Source: Ostrinia nubilalis (Eukaryota > Arthropoda > Insecta > Lepidoptera > Crambidae). Taken from it: 64,000 nt of DNA. The translations under genes and the position numbers were made by a program. The DNA lies in contig NC_087111.1 in the NCBI RefSeq assembly GCF_963855985.1, forward strand, positions 8,127,001-8,191,000. Direction: 5' to 3'. Shown here one piece after another: positions 44,701 through 56,700 of this stretch. Position 1 is the first letter of the stretch. Each line of letters opens with the position of its first letter. The notes under the pieces are model-generated. The model searched no databases. It was not told where the DNA came from and was given only the letters and a program-made list of their open reading frames with translations.

Positions 44701-47700
44701 ACAAAATAGTGACGTCACTTGCTTGTAGTGCCATACAACATCTATGGGAGTTTCCTTTTGACAGTTTTAAAAAGTACGTCAATTGATTGGTGTTGTCAAC
44801 ATGTATATTGGTGTTAGTTTGATTTTAAACCTTATAGTAAAGATATGAAGCTCAAAATGCGTTGAGAAAATCGACATTTGAAGGTTCATCATGCTTAAAA
44901 TGTTTCGAGGAATGGCATATAGTTGACCACGCCCACATGTTAATTCATCACACTGGGAAATGTTTCATGATAATGCAACCGATTTCGAACCTTATGTTGA
45001 AAACATTATGTTCAGAATACGTTGAGAAATCAATCTTCAGTCTACCCGCGACCATGACTCGTGCAACTGAGTTGAAACGAGGGTAAATATCTTATTTACC
45101 GTTATAAAAGATTTGTTGTAAAATCCCGTGGAGTGATAATTTTACGTTGAGAAACTTCGTCATTTTGGGGTAGGTTAACTTGCTTTCGGATGTATATACA
45201 AGCTGTGATGAACTGATAAATAAAACTAAGTAAAACGCTTATCAACAACTCAATTAGTTGAAAGCGAGAAGCGAGACACACTTTGAACCTTACTTCTTGA
45301 ACCTAAGTTTCAAAATCCAAATATATTTTTATCTAAGTGTAATAGTCACCTGAAAGCAATCTCAAACTGTCCAGTAGCAACGTGGTCGTGCGCCGTCCGC
45401 AGCTTGGGCGACATGGCGGCGCTAATCCCACGCGTGGGCGCCACAAAGTATGTCGACGACTCCTCGCCGCCGTCGATGTCCGCTGAAAAAGTGAAATTTT
45501 ATTGTTACTTGATAAAATATTTAGTACAATACAATCTACTCTGTTTTGTATCTCTTTTTCAGTCACTGTTGATCGTAGCTTCGAATTCATGCTCCTATTA
45601 TTACAAAACAGTTAAACGCGTGATGGACACAATTTAAAGTAATGATTTATTTATTTATTTAAAATCTTTATTGCACACCTAAAAATACAGTGGTACAACA
45701 TGCGAGCTTAATGCCATGTGGCATTCTCTTCCAGCTAACCAGAAAATTAAACAAAACAGAGAATTTAAGTACCTAGGCGGTGCAAAATAACTTTTTGTTA
45801 TAAGGGAGTTGAAATTTTTTTAAACCTGCAAAAAGCGATTGCCTTGCCGGGCGACTGCTTTGACCTTTGGGCTACAGAGACACTGACGAAACCCAACGGA
45901 AGTTTAGTGTTTTTTAAATTATTACATACATCAATTTCAGTCGTACACTTTGGCGACAGTCGAGTTTCAATTATGGGAACAAGATGTAGAAAAATGATTG
46001 TTATCTTATTACAATTAAAATAGGGTATTTGACACCACCAATCAATTGACGTACTTTTTAAAACTGTCAAAACGACACTCTCCCATAGATTTTGTACGGC
46101 AATACTAGCATGTGACGTCACAATTTAATAAACTCAATGAAAATACTTTTTTCAATTATAATGCAACCAAAAATCGTAATTTACAGGTAATTAAAAATTA
46201 ATTAAGTTTTTAAGACCAGAAAGAAGTGTCTTTTTAAAATAGTTGTGCTTTAGAATTATTGGGAAATGGTGTCAAATACCCAATTGTAGCTCATAAGTAG
46301 GTATATAACTCACCAGAGACAGGGGCAAGTTCCTCGGGCAACTCCAGGTCTTCATCGCCCACGTCCCAGCCGCCGTCGTCACACGCGTCTTCCATAACTT
46401 CTTCTCCATCACCGTCCTCCTGGAAATTAAATACGATTATGAAGTTTACATCTACGCAGTCAAATTGAGATAGATTATTTAAATTATGTTTGTTTTCAGT
46501 CTACCCGCGGCCTAAGTTTACAATAGCTTATTTATTATCAAATAGCACCAAGTGCGTGGCAAAGCCTTGAAGCGTTTTATGGAGTTTACAGCTAGAGATG
46601 AAACGGATATCCGGTAACTATCCGGTAGGCCGGATATCCGGCCTAAATTTACTATTCGGCCGGATACCGGAAATTAAGAAACTACGACAATTTCCTATTA
46701 ATAAAATGAAATACATTAATCTTTGAGGTAAATATCAATAATATGGCAAAACGTTACAAAAAAGCCATTTAAGGCCTTTCAAAACTAATTTCTTTTTCTG
46801 GGCTATTCACTCTTATGACGAATATATTGCGAAATAAAATAGGCGATTTTTTTTTCACTGATGGTCTGATGACATGATGCAACTAATTACATATTCGTTA
46901 TTCAATCACCCACTCACGATTGCAACCGAAATTGAATTGATCTGCCCCCTAGACAAGTGGCAAAATCTGACATTCTATCGGACGGTTTCGATTTTCGAAA
47001 AGTGTGACTAGTCTAGTCTACTATAGGTCTACCAGAATCTCATGGCAAACAAAAATATTGGAAAAGTGTGTTTTTCATATGGCAATTGTCTATGGTTTAA
47101 TTGTCACCTGTCAAAGAAAATTATGACATCTGTCAGCCGCTGCAAAAATTTTGTAATCTCTTCTTGACTATTTGTTATTTTTGTGAAAAAGTCGAAAAAG
47201 CTCAAGCAAGTCATATTGTTTTCAATGTGAATTGTAAAATAAGGCATAATTCAAAGTCAATCTTTGATTATAAGCGCGTCGTCGAGTTGACAGTAAGTTG
47301 GACTGAAATGTTTTGATACATTTAGTTTATTATTACCCAACTACGTCACACACAAGGAGGGTTATGTTTTTTATATTATTCTTAATAGCTGCTTTATCGG
47401 GGTTTTCAGGTATATCTCACAAATTGGTGCAGAGGAATGGTCAAAATGTTATGACCATGTAAAGAAAATTGAAAAAGATTTCATCTCTTTATCTTGATCA
47501 TCTATTGAAGAACAAGAAATTGCAAGTGGAGTTCTTAGAATCGTTTTCTTGTTCTGAATGAAGTGATAAGTTAAAAGTATGATGCATAATAAAATTAGTT
47601 ACTTAAAGTAATAATACGATTAATTTTTTTTCAAGACATTTTCCTATGTTAAAAACCCGATGTATAACAACATTCTTCATACACATACCTACCTAAAATG

Positions 47701-50700
47701 TATATTCTTACTTCATGTTCATTAATACTAAAGTCATAAAAGTAAAAAATTAAACAGTATCAAGATCGTTTATTCCAATTTCCCCAGTATTGCTCTCAAC
47801 AAAGTTTATTTTCCCTATTTGCCATGAGATTCTGGTACACCTATAATAGACCCACTGATCGCGTTCGAAGCACCTGTGCGGCGCTAAACTCGTCACAACA
47901 TGCAACGAGACAATGGGCCAACTATGGGAGATGTGTGGATGGTGGTATACCTTAGCCAGCACGTCGTCGTCGTCGCCCCAGGCGCCCGCAGCTTCTAAAG
48001 GCTCGTCGCCCACGGAGAGACTCCTGGAGGCGTGTGGATGGTGGTATACCTTAGCCAGCACGTCGTCGTCGTCGCCCCAGGCGCCCGCGGCTTCTAAAGG
48101 CTCGTCGCCCACGGAGAGACTCCTGGAGGCGTGTGGATGGTGGTATACCTTAGCCAGCACGTCCTCGTCCCAGGCTCCCGCAGCTTCTAAAGGCTCGTCG
48201 CCCACGGAGAGACTCCTGGAGGCGTGTGGATGGTGGTATACCTTAGCCAGCACGTCGTCGTCGTCGCCCCAGGCTCCCGCGGCTTCCAAAGGCTCGTCGC
48301 CCACGGAGAGACTCCTGGAGGCGTGTGGATGGTGGTATACCTTAGCCAGCACGTCGTCGTCGTCGCCCACGGCCGCCGCGCCCACACCTCTTAGGCTGGT
48401 TTTAGTATCACGCGGACCGTCAGTGCGGATCGCTCCGCACAGCCGATCTATATGAACTGCTAGGGAGCGAGCGGTTCCTGCGGACCGCATTACTCTAAAA
48501 ACACTCCCTAGAAGTTTGTACAGGTGGGCTGTGTGGAGCGGATTCGCACTGACGGTCCGCGTGACACTAAAACCAGCTTTAGGCTCCTGGAGGCGTGTGG
48601 ATGGTGGTATACCTTAGCCAGCACGTCGTCGTCGTCGCCCCAGGCGCCCGCGGCTTCTAAAGGCTCGTCGCCCACGGAGAGACTCCTGGAGGCGTGTGGA
48701 TGGTGGTATACCTTAGCCAGCACGTCGTCGTCGTCGCCCCAGGCGCCCGCGGCTTCTAAAGGCTCGTCGCCCACGGAGAGACTCCTGGAGGCGTGTGGAT
48801 GGTGGTATACCTTAGCCAGCACGTCGTCGTCGTCGCCCCAGGCGCCCGCGGCTTCTAAAGGCTCGTCGCCCACGGAGAGACTCCTGGAGGCGTGTGGATG
48901 GTGGTATACCTTAGCCAGCACGTCGTCGTCGTCGCCCCAGGCGCCCGCAGCTTCTAAAGGCTCGTCGCCCACGGAGAGACTCCTGGAGGCGTGTGGATGG
49001 TGGTATACCTTAGCCAGCACGTCGTCGTCGTCGCCCCAGGCTCCCGCGGCTTCCAAAGGCTCGTCGCCCACGGAGAGACTCCTGGAGGCGTGTGGATGGT
49101 GGTATACCTTAGCCAGCACGTCGTCGTCGTCGCCCACGGCCGCCGCGCCCACACCTCTTAGGCTGGTTTTAGTATCACGCGGACCGTCAGTGCGGATCGC
49201 TCCGCACAGCCGATCTATATGAACTGCTAGGGAGCGAGCGGTTCCTGCGGACCGCATTACTCTAAAAACACTCCCTAGAAGTTTGTACAGGTGGGCTGTG
49301 TGGAGCGGATTCGCACTGACGGTCCGCGTGACACTAAAACCAGCTTTAGGCTCCTGGAGGCGTGTGGATGGTGGTATACCTTAGCCAGCACGTCGTCGTC
49401 GTCGCCCCAGGCGCCCGCGGCTTCTAAAGGCTCGTCGCCCACGGAGAGACTCCTGGAGGCGTGTGGATGGTGGTATACCTTAGCCAGCACGTCGTCGTCG
49501 TCGCCCCAGGCGCCCGCGGCTTCTAAAGGCTCGTCGCCCACGGAGAGACTCCTGGAGGCGTGTGGATGGTGGTATACCTTAGCCAGCACGTCGTCGTCGT
49601 CGCCCCAGGCGCCCGCGGCTTCTAAAGGCTCGTCGCCCACGGAGAGACTCCTGGAGGCGTGTGGATGGTGGTATACCTTAGCCAGCACGTCGTCGTCGTC
49701 GCCCTAGGCTCCCGCGGCTTCCAAAGGTTCATCGCCCACGGCCGCCGCGCCCACACCTCTTAGGCTGGTTTTAGTATCACGCGGACCGTCAGTGCGGATC
49801 GCTCCGCACAGCCGATCTATATGAACTGCTAGGGAGCGAGCGGTTCCTGCGGACCGCATTACTCTAAAAACACTCCCTAGAAGTTTGTACAGGTGGGCTG
49901 TGTGGAGCGGATCCGCACTGACGGTCCGCGTGACACTAAAACTTTTAGTTTTTGATTCTGTTTAGTATTGTGTTAATATTGTTTTCTTTTTTTGTTTTGT
50001 TTTTTTTTCTCTCTCTCTCTTTTTTTGTGATCACCGTCCATAACGCCCCCTGTTGCGCGCCTTCTTGGCTGGTAGCCTCAATAAGGTCCCAGTCAAGAGG
50101 GCGCGCAATCCGCAATCTTCATCGTGTTGGTTCCCGCTGAAAACCAGCTTCTCGACATGGGGCTTGTTATGTCGCGAATATAGCTGAGCGGACGCCTCTT
50201 CAGCATAGCTTGTAGTTTAATGTTATAATTATGTACTGTATTTTTATTTTATTTTTCTATGCTGAATAAAGTTTTTTTATTCTTAAAACCAGCTTAAGGC
50301 TCCTGGAGGTGTGTGGATGGTGGTATACCTTAGCCAGCACGTCGTCGTCGTCGCCCCAGGCTCCCGCAGCTTCTAAAGGTTCATCGCCCACGGCCGCCGC
50401 GCCCGCTGCCGCCACCGCGCCCTGTTCGCCCGCCGTCGCTCGGGCCGCGCCCGCTACCTCGAAGAAACTCCTGGGGAACAACGGATTGTTTTGAGACACT
50501 TGGAGATGATACACGACAAAAAAAGGGGGTTTAGACGCATAATGTCAAAAGCGCAAAATGTGAAATCCATAAAAATCTTATTTATTTATGTTTTTTTATC
50601 CTATTTTAATTTTGTTGAATAGTTTACCCGCAGTAAAATACGTAGTTAAGTTAGGTTAGATTTAAAATTTGTATGGATTTGACATTATGCGCTTTTGACA

Positions 50701-53700
50701 TTATGCGCCTAAACCAAAAAAGGCTGGCGGCTTTTAAACCGGCCTTCAGTTGCTCGGCTTCCTCTGTTTGGTAGTGTTTGACTACTTTTCAATTCGTTGT
50801 TATAATAACAACCTTAATGCTACATCAATAAAGTCCAAATTCACCTGTCCAACTTATTCAACAGTCGTATGTTTCACTCTCCTAATAACGACGCGTCTTT
50901 GCCGATCTCCACAAAACAACTGTAATTGCAAGTTACTTACACGATCATTGTAAAACCGACCTTAGTCCTACAACAATAGAGTATAATCACCTGTGCAGCG
51001 TTCTTGACGGCTGTTACATAGACCAGGGATATAACACTCACTTGGAAACAGCGAGTAGCTGCGCCTCTTCAGATTGGTGGTAAAGCCTGGTCTGTAAGCA
51101 CGTAGAATTTTGTCCAATGACCCCAAGCTACCCATCCTTATCGCTCGCGCGTAATTATATTGCTGTCGCGACTGTGCGACGGGCGCCCGCAGTGAGTGTG
51201 CGAGTGCGACAGCAACATAATTACGCGCGAGCGTTCTACGTGCTCACGGACCAGGCTTTAGTTGGTTACTTGTCAAATCTATGTTATAATACCGACCTTA
51301 ATACTACAGCAATAGAGTCTATAACACTCACTTGGACACAGCGAGTAGCGGCCAGTTCGGCTGGGCCCTATAGACCGGCAGCGGGGGCCTCAGCTCCACC
51401 GCATCGGGGTTTGAAGCCGGGACGGGCAGGCTGGCAGCCTCTAAGGCAGCCTTCAGTTGCTCGGCAGATTGTTGTTGTAATACCGACCTTAATGCTATAG
51501 CAATGGAGTCTATGTTCGGTGTTTCTTAACGTGATCGAATCAGAAATGAGGAGATCCGTAAACGAACCAAAGTCGCTGACGTAGCCGGACGGATTAGCAA
51601 GATAAAATGGCAATGGGCAGGGCACATAGTACGCAGAACTGACGCCTGATGGGGCAGCAAGATTCTGGAGAAGAGGCCACGTACCGGAAAACGCATCCAC
51701 CATCAAGGTGGACCGATGATCTTATAAAGGCAGCAGGAAGGCGCTCGATGTAGGCCGTTACTAACCGGGCGATATGGAAATCATTGAGAGAGGTCTATGT
51801 CCAGCAGTGGACGTCCTGTGGCTGAAATGATGAACGAAGTCTAGAATACTCACTTGGACACAGCGAGTAGCGGCCAATTCAGCTGGGCCCGGTAAACTGG
51901 CAGCTAGTTTTCAATCCGTGTTGTAATACCGACCTTAATGCTACAGCAATAGAGTCTACAACACTCACTTGGATACAGCGAGTAGCGGCCAGTTAGGCTG
52001 GGCTCTATAGACCGGCAGCGGGGGCCTCAGTTCCACCGCATCGGGGTTTGAAGCCGGGACGGGCAGGCTGGCAGCCTCTAAGGCAGCCTTCAGTTGCTCG
52101 GCTTCCTCAGTTTGGTGGTGGTTGACAGCTGTCAAGTAGGCCAAGGATATCTGGGGAGAAAGTATAATAATCACGATTTATTTACTCATTAACTGACAGA
52201 CAATTATAATGATTGATAATGATTTATTTCCTCACTAACAGACAGCCAAGATATATTGTCTTAATGCCTTTGAATGAGCAGGGCCGACTCCAAATTAAAT
52301 GTGATAAGCACAGAAAAGGAAGAAAAGGTATGCACAATAACTTTGTTACCACAATAAATTGCGACGAGTCTTGAGTCAGCCGTATCTATCTGATAGATCA
52401 ATAGTTATCTCTTCCGACCTTAATTCCAGAACACTAGAGATTATAATCATCTGCCTAGTATTATTAACAGACGTATTCTCTTTTACTTTACCACGTAGGT
52501 AACAACGCCTGAAATGCGAGGGCGCATCTTTCTCGATCTCCGCTATTTCAACTTGCAATTTACTTTTCAGATTAGCATTGTAATATTTGTAATACCGATC
52601 TTAATTCTACAATTATAGAGTCCATAATCACCTGTCCAGCATTCTTCAGCAATCGTATCCTCTCTTTCACATCTCCCAGTAACAATGCCCCTTAGAACTG
52701 AGCAAGCGTTACAGACCTTATTGCTATAAAAATAGAGTGCATAATCACCTGTCCAGCGTTCTTCAGCAGTCGTATCCTTTCTTTCACATCTCCCAGTAAA
52801 AATGCCCCTTGGAACTGCGTACGCGTTGTAATACCTTATTGCTATAGAAATAGAGTGCATAATCACCTGTCCAGCGTTCTTCAGTAATCGTATCCTCTTT
52901 TTCACATCTCCCAGCAACAACGCCCCTTGGAACTGCACAGGCGTTGTAATACCGACCTTATTGCTATAAAAATAGAGTGCATAGTCACCTGTCCAGCATT
53001 CTTCAGCAATCGTATCCTCTCTTTCACATCTCCAAGCAGTAACGCCCCTTGGAACTGCGCAGGCGTTGCAATACCGACCTTATTTCTATAAAAATAGAGT
53101 ACATAATCACCTGTCCAGCGTTCTTCAGCAATCGTATCCTCTCTTTCACATCTCCCAGTAACAATGCTCCTTGGAACTGTGCGGAGACATCTTTCCTGAT
53201 CTCTGCGATCTTACTTATCGGTGTTGTAAAAACGACCTTAATGCTACAATAATAAAGCCCATAATCACCTGTCCAGCATTCTTCAGTAATCGTATCCTCT
53301 TTTTCACATCTCCCAGCAACAACGCCCCTTGGAACTGCACAGGCGTTGTAATACCGACCTTATTGCTATAAAAATAGAGTACATAATCACCTGTCCAGCG
53401 TTCTTCAGCAATCGTATCCTTTCTTTCACATCTCCAAGCAGTAACGCCCCTTGGAACTGTGCGAAGACATCTTTCCTGATCTCTGCAATCTTACTTATCG
53501 GTGTTGTAAAAACGACCTTAATGCTACAACAATAAAGCCCATAATCACCTGTCCAGCATTCTTCAGCAATCGTATCCTCTCTTTGACATCTCCAAGCAAC
53601 AACGCCCCTCAGAACTGCGCAGGCGTTGCAATACCGACCTTATTTCTATAAAAATAGAGTACATAATCACCTGTCCAGCGTTCTTCAGCAATCGTATCCT

Positions 53701-56700
53701 CTTTTTCACATCTCCCAGCAACAACGCCCCTTAGAACTGCGCAGGCGTTGCAATACCGACCTTATTTCTATAAAAATAGAGTACATAATCACCTGTCCAG
53801 CATTCTTCAGCAGTCGTATCCTCTCTTTCACATCTCCCAGTAACAATGCTCCCTGGAACTGTGCGGAGACATCTTTCCTGATCTCTGCGATCTTCATCAT
53901 CTTGCGAAGCTTCTCGAGGTTGCCCGTGATGAGGTATAGGAATGAGAGCTTGTCGAAGTTCTTGGTACGCTGGTAGCACATCTCGACGATCTGCGGATAA
54001 AAATTGTATTAGAAGCTACATTAAACTGAAATCAGACTTGTATAAACCAAGACACATAAGACAAATATCCCCTTATTACAAAAAGTTAGACTCTGGTTGA
54101 TCTCTCTCTGGTTTAAATTGACATTTGGTATGGAAATGTCATTTTAAACCAGAGTTCGTCCCAGGTTTAACTTTTTGTAATAAGGCCCATAATGTCGTAT
54201 AGTGAAACAGGGTGAAAAAACCTATCAGGAAAGCGAGTAGCACGTTTTTACATCTTGACGAAAATTTTTATTTTAGGAAACATGAAGATCTTCCAGATCT
54301 TCCTCTCCATGGCATGCCATGGCCATGCTATGGTCAAAGTAAAAATAATAATTTTACAACGAAATTAAGAAAGTTTTTTCTCAGGAATAATACTACAGCA
54401 TGCTAATAAAATACAGGAACAATGTTAACATACATAGACATTGCGTGTTAAGAAAATTTATATTTTTCTTCTCGAAAAATCGCGGAACTTATGCACTGTC
54501 GCTATATTAGACAACAGAAACAGATACACAGAGGGCGCCACATGACCACATCAAGCTTAACACTATAGTATCTTTTGTAGTTGTAATAGGAACTATTTTG
54601 CAACAAAATTGTAAGTTTTATGTGCTGTCGACTGTACATTGGGAAATTAATCGAGAAAACGGTATAAATTACATCCAATTCATCTTAAATTGATGACTCA
54701 CCTGGTGATTGCCGGTGGCCAAAGCGGACTGTGCCAGTTTGTCCCACGCGTCGGGCTCGTCGAGGCTCTTGGCAGCTTCCAAAGCCACCTCTATGTTCCC
54801 GCACTGCAGTGCTAAGGAGAGACGGGTCCGGGCGTCTTTGACGAAGTGTAGTGCCACTTCTGGGTAGCCTGGATGCGAAAATAGTTGTTATTACTAGCGT
54901 CGTAAAGACTATTATTCAAGAGACGAGTCACTTCTGGGTATTACAGCCCTAAAGACTATTATTAGATAGTTTTCTATCTATGTTGCCGCACTGCAGTGCT
55001 AGGGAGAGACGGGTCCGGGCGTCTTTGACGAAGTGAAGCGCGACTTCTGGGTAGCCTGTGAGCGAAAATAGTTGTTAATACTAGCGGTGTAAGGATATTA
55101 TTTGTTTATTTGGTTACGGAGCCTATAATGCGAAAACGACTGCTATTACAAACGCTGAAAAGACAGCCACATCGCGTGCGAAATGGAATGGTATTATTAG
55201 CGCCGCGCTGAATGTGAAAATAGTTATAATTCGTTCGTTTCATTTCAGACAAATGACATCCAATGCTGGAGAAAGGCCTCCCCCAAGGATTTCCACAACA
55301 AACCCTAAAAAGGGCCCATATGTATACTAATAAAGATTTGAATCAAATTGTTTACCTTTTTCTTGCAAATACGCGATGATGCTCTGCCCGACAAGTTTCG
55401 CTGTCCGCACCATGTGTAACACTTGGTCATACTGGCGTGTCACTAACGCCAATTTGAATCTATAACAATTAATATCAGTTGAATCGTCCATAGAAATATA
55501 TTTTTGGATATGATGATGGCAATTTTTATCAGTTGTAAATTTTTAGACCTAAAATTAAGAAGAGCAAAGATCTAACTCTCCAGGAGATGAAAAAATGAAT
55601 TTATTTCTATTGCATTTGAAGCTGAAAGCATAAAAAATTGTTTAGGCTACCAATTAGGGTTAAAAAAAACACGTGTTTAAACGTTTTTTAAAACTCTACC
55701 TCTGAAGGGTTGAAAAGTATATCTATTTTATTTCAAATTTAAGTTAGCCAAGAGCTTAGTTTACTACATAATGAAAACCAAACCAACCTGTACTCAGTGG
55801 GGTCAATATTGAGCACCTTAGGGCGCGCTTCCCGGTCTAAACAGACCACGCGAGCGCCCGCCTCGTTGGCGACCACTTTAACTGCGTATACGGGCACGTC
55901 CAGCGTGCGAATGATGCCGTAGTCACTGCAGAAATATTCAATATTTTAAAAACTTGAAAAAAATCAGCCTTATTTTTTTTTTATTTTTTTTTTTATTTAT
56001 TTAATAGGACAACCAACAAGACATACACTGGAAGACAATCAATATTTACAACGTATTTAACTTAATCTAAGTGCTGCCTTAATTATAGGTTGCCACGGCA
56101 TGCAATAGTGGACTTATACATAAACAGTGAAGAGTTTCTTCAGCGAGTATTATTTAGCTGGAATAACATTTCGCCTTAATGGGAATTTGAGGTAAGACCA
56201 GATGGGACTATTCCCACCTCTGCAACTCCTGTGTAACTAGGATCTACAGCTTGACCGCCAATAAAAAACCAACTAGTGAAGGTCAACAGCACGGTAATAC
56301 TATCTATACAGTATTCCAACTCGGCCATATTTTTGAAATAAATGTCAACAGCCGCGCGGTACGTCACAGTATGACAACATGCGATAGGGCTGCCCACCTA
56401 CAGTACCCGGTTTAATGAAGAATGTTCACTAATTTTGTTTTTTAGCTTTCTGTATTCTCTGTTAAAAATAAAAAATACACGTGAAAGAATTATTTCGATA
56501 CGTCAATTAGTTTCCAAGATATTGAATTTTAAAAGTGCGGCCGGCCCGCCATTTTATGCGCGTGACGTCATATTACAGTGACTGGCTCATATTTGTATGG
56601 GTGGAATCATGCAAGCTGAATTAAGACCCACTTCCAGGCAACCGATTAAGCTGAAATTTCGCAAACACATGTGATTTGGATGACCATGCAATATTATGAT

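Noticed and set aside
47913..49707. Long plus-strand ORFs in the 99-base array (up to 232 codons)
   Set aside because: They are the complementary reading of the COPA repeat units. The 99-base period keeps every frame open, and the sequence has no independent gene features.
47933..49759. CRISPR-like array
   Set aside because: Regular 99-base spacing, but the units are full-length repeats without unique spacers and derive from a COPA exon in a eukaryotic genome.
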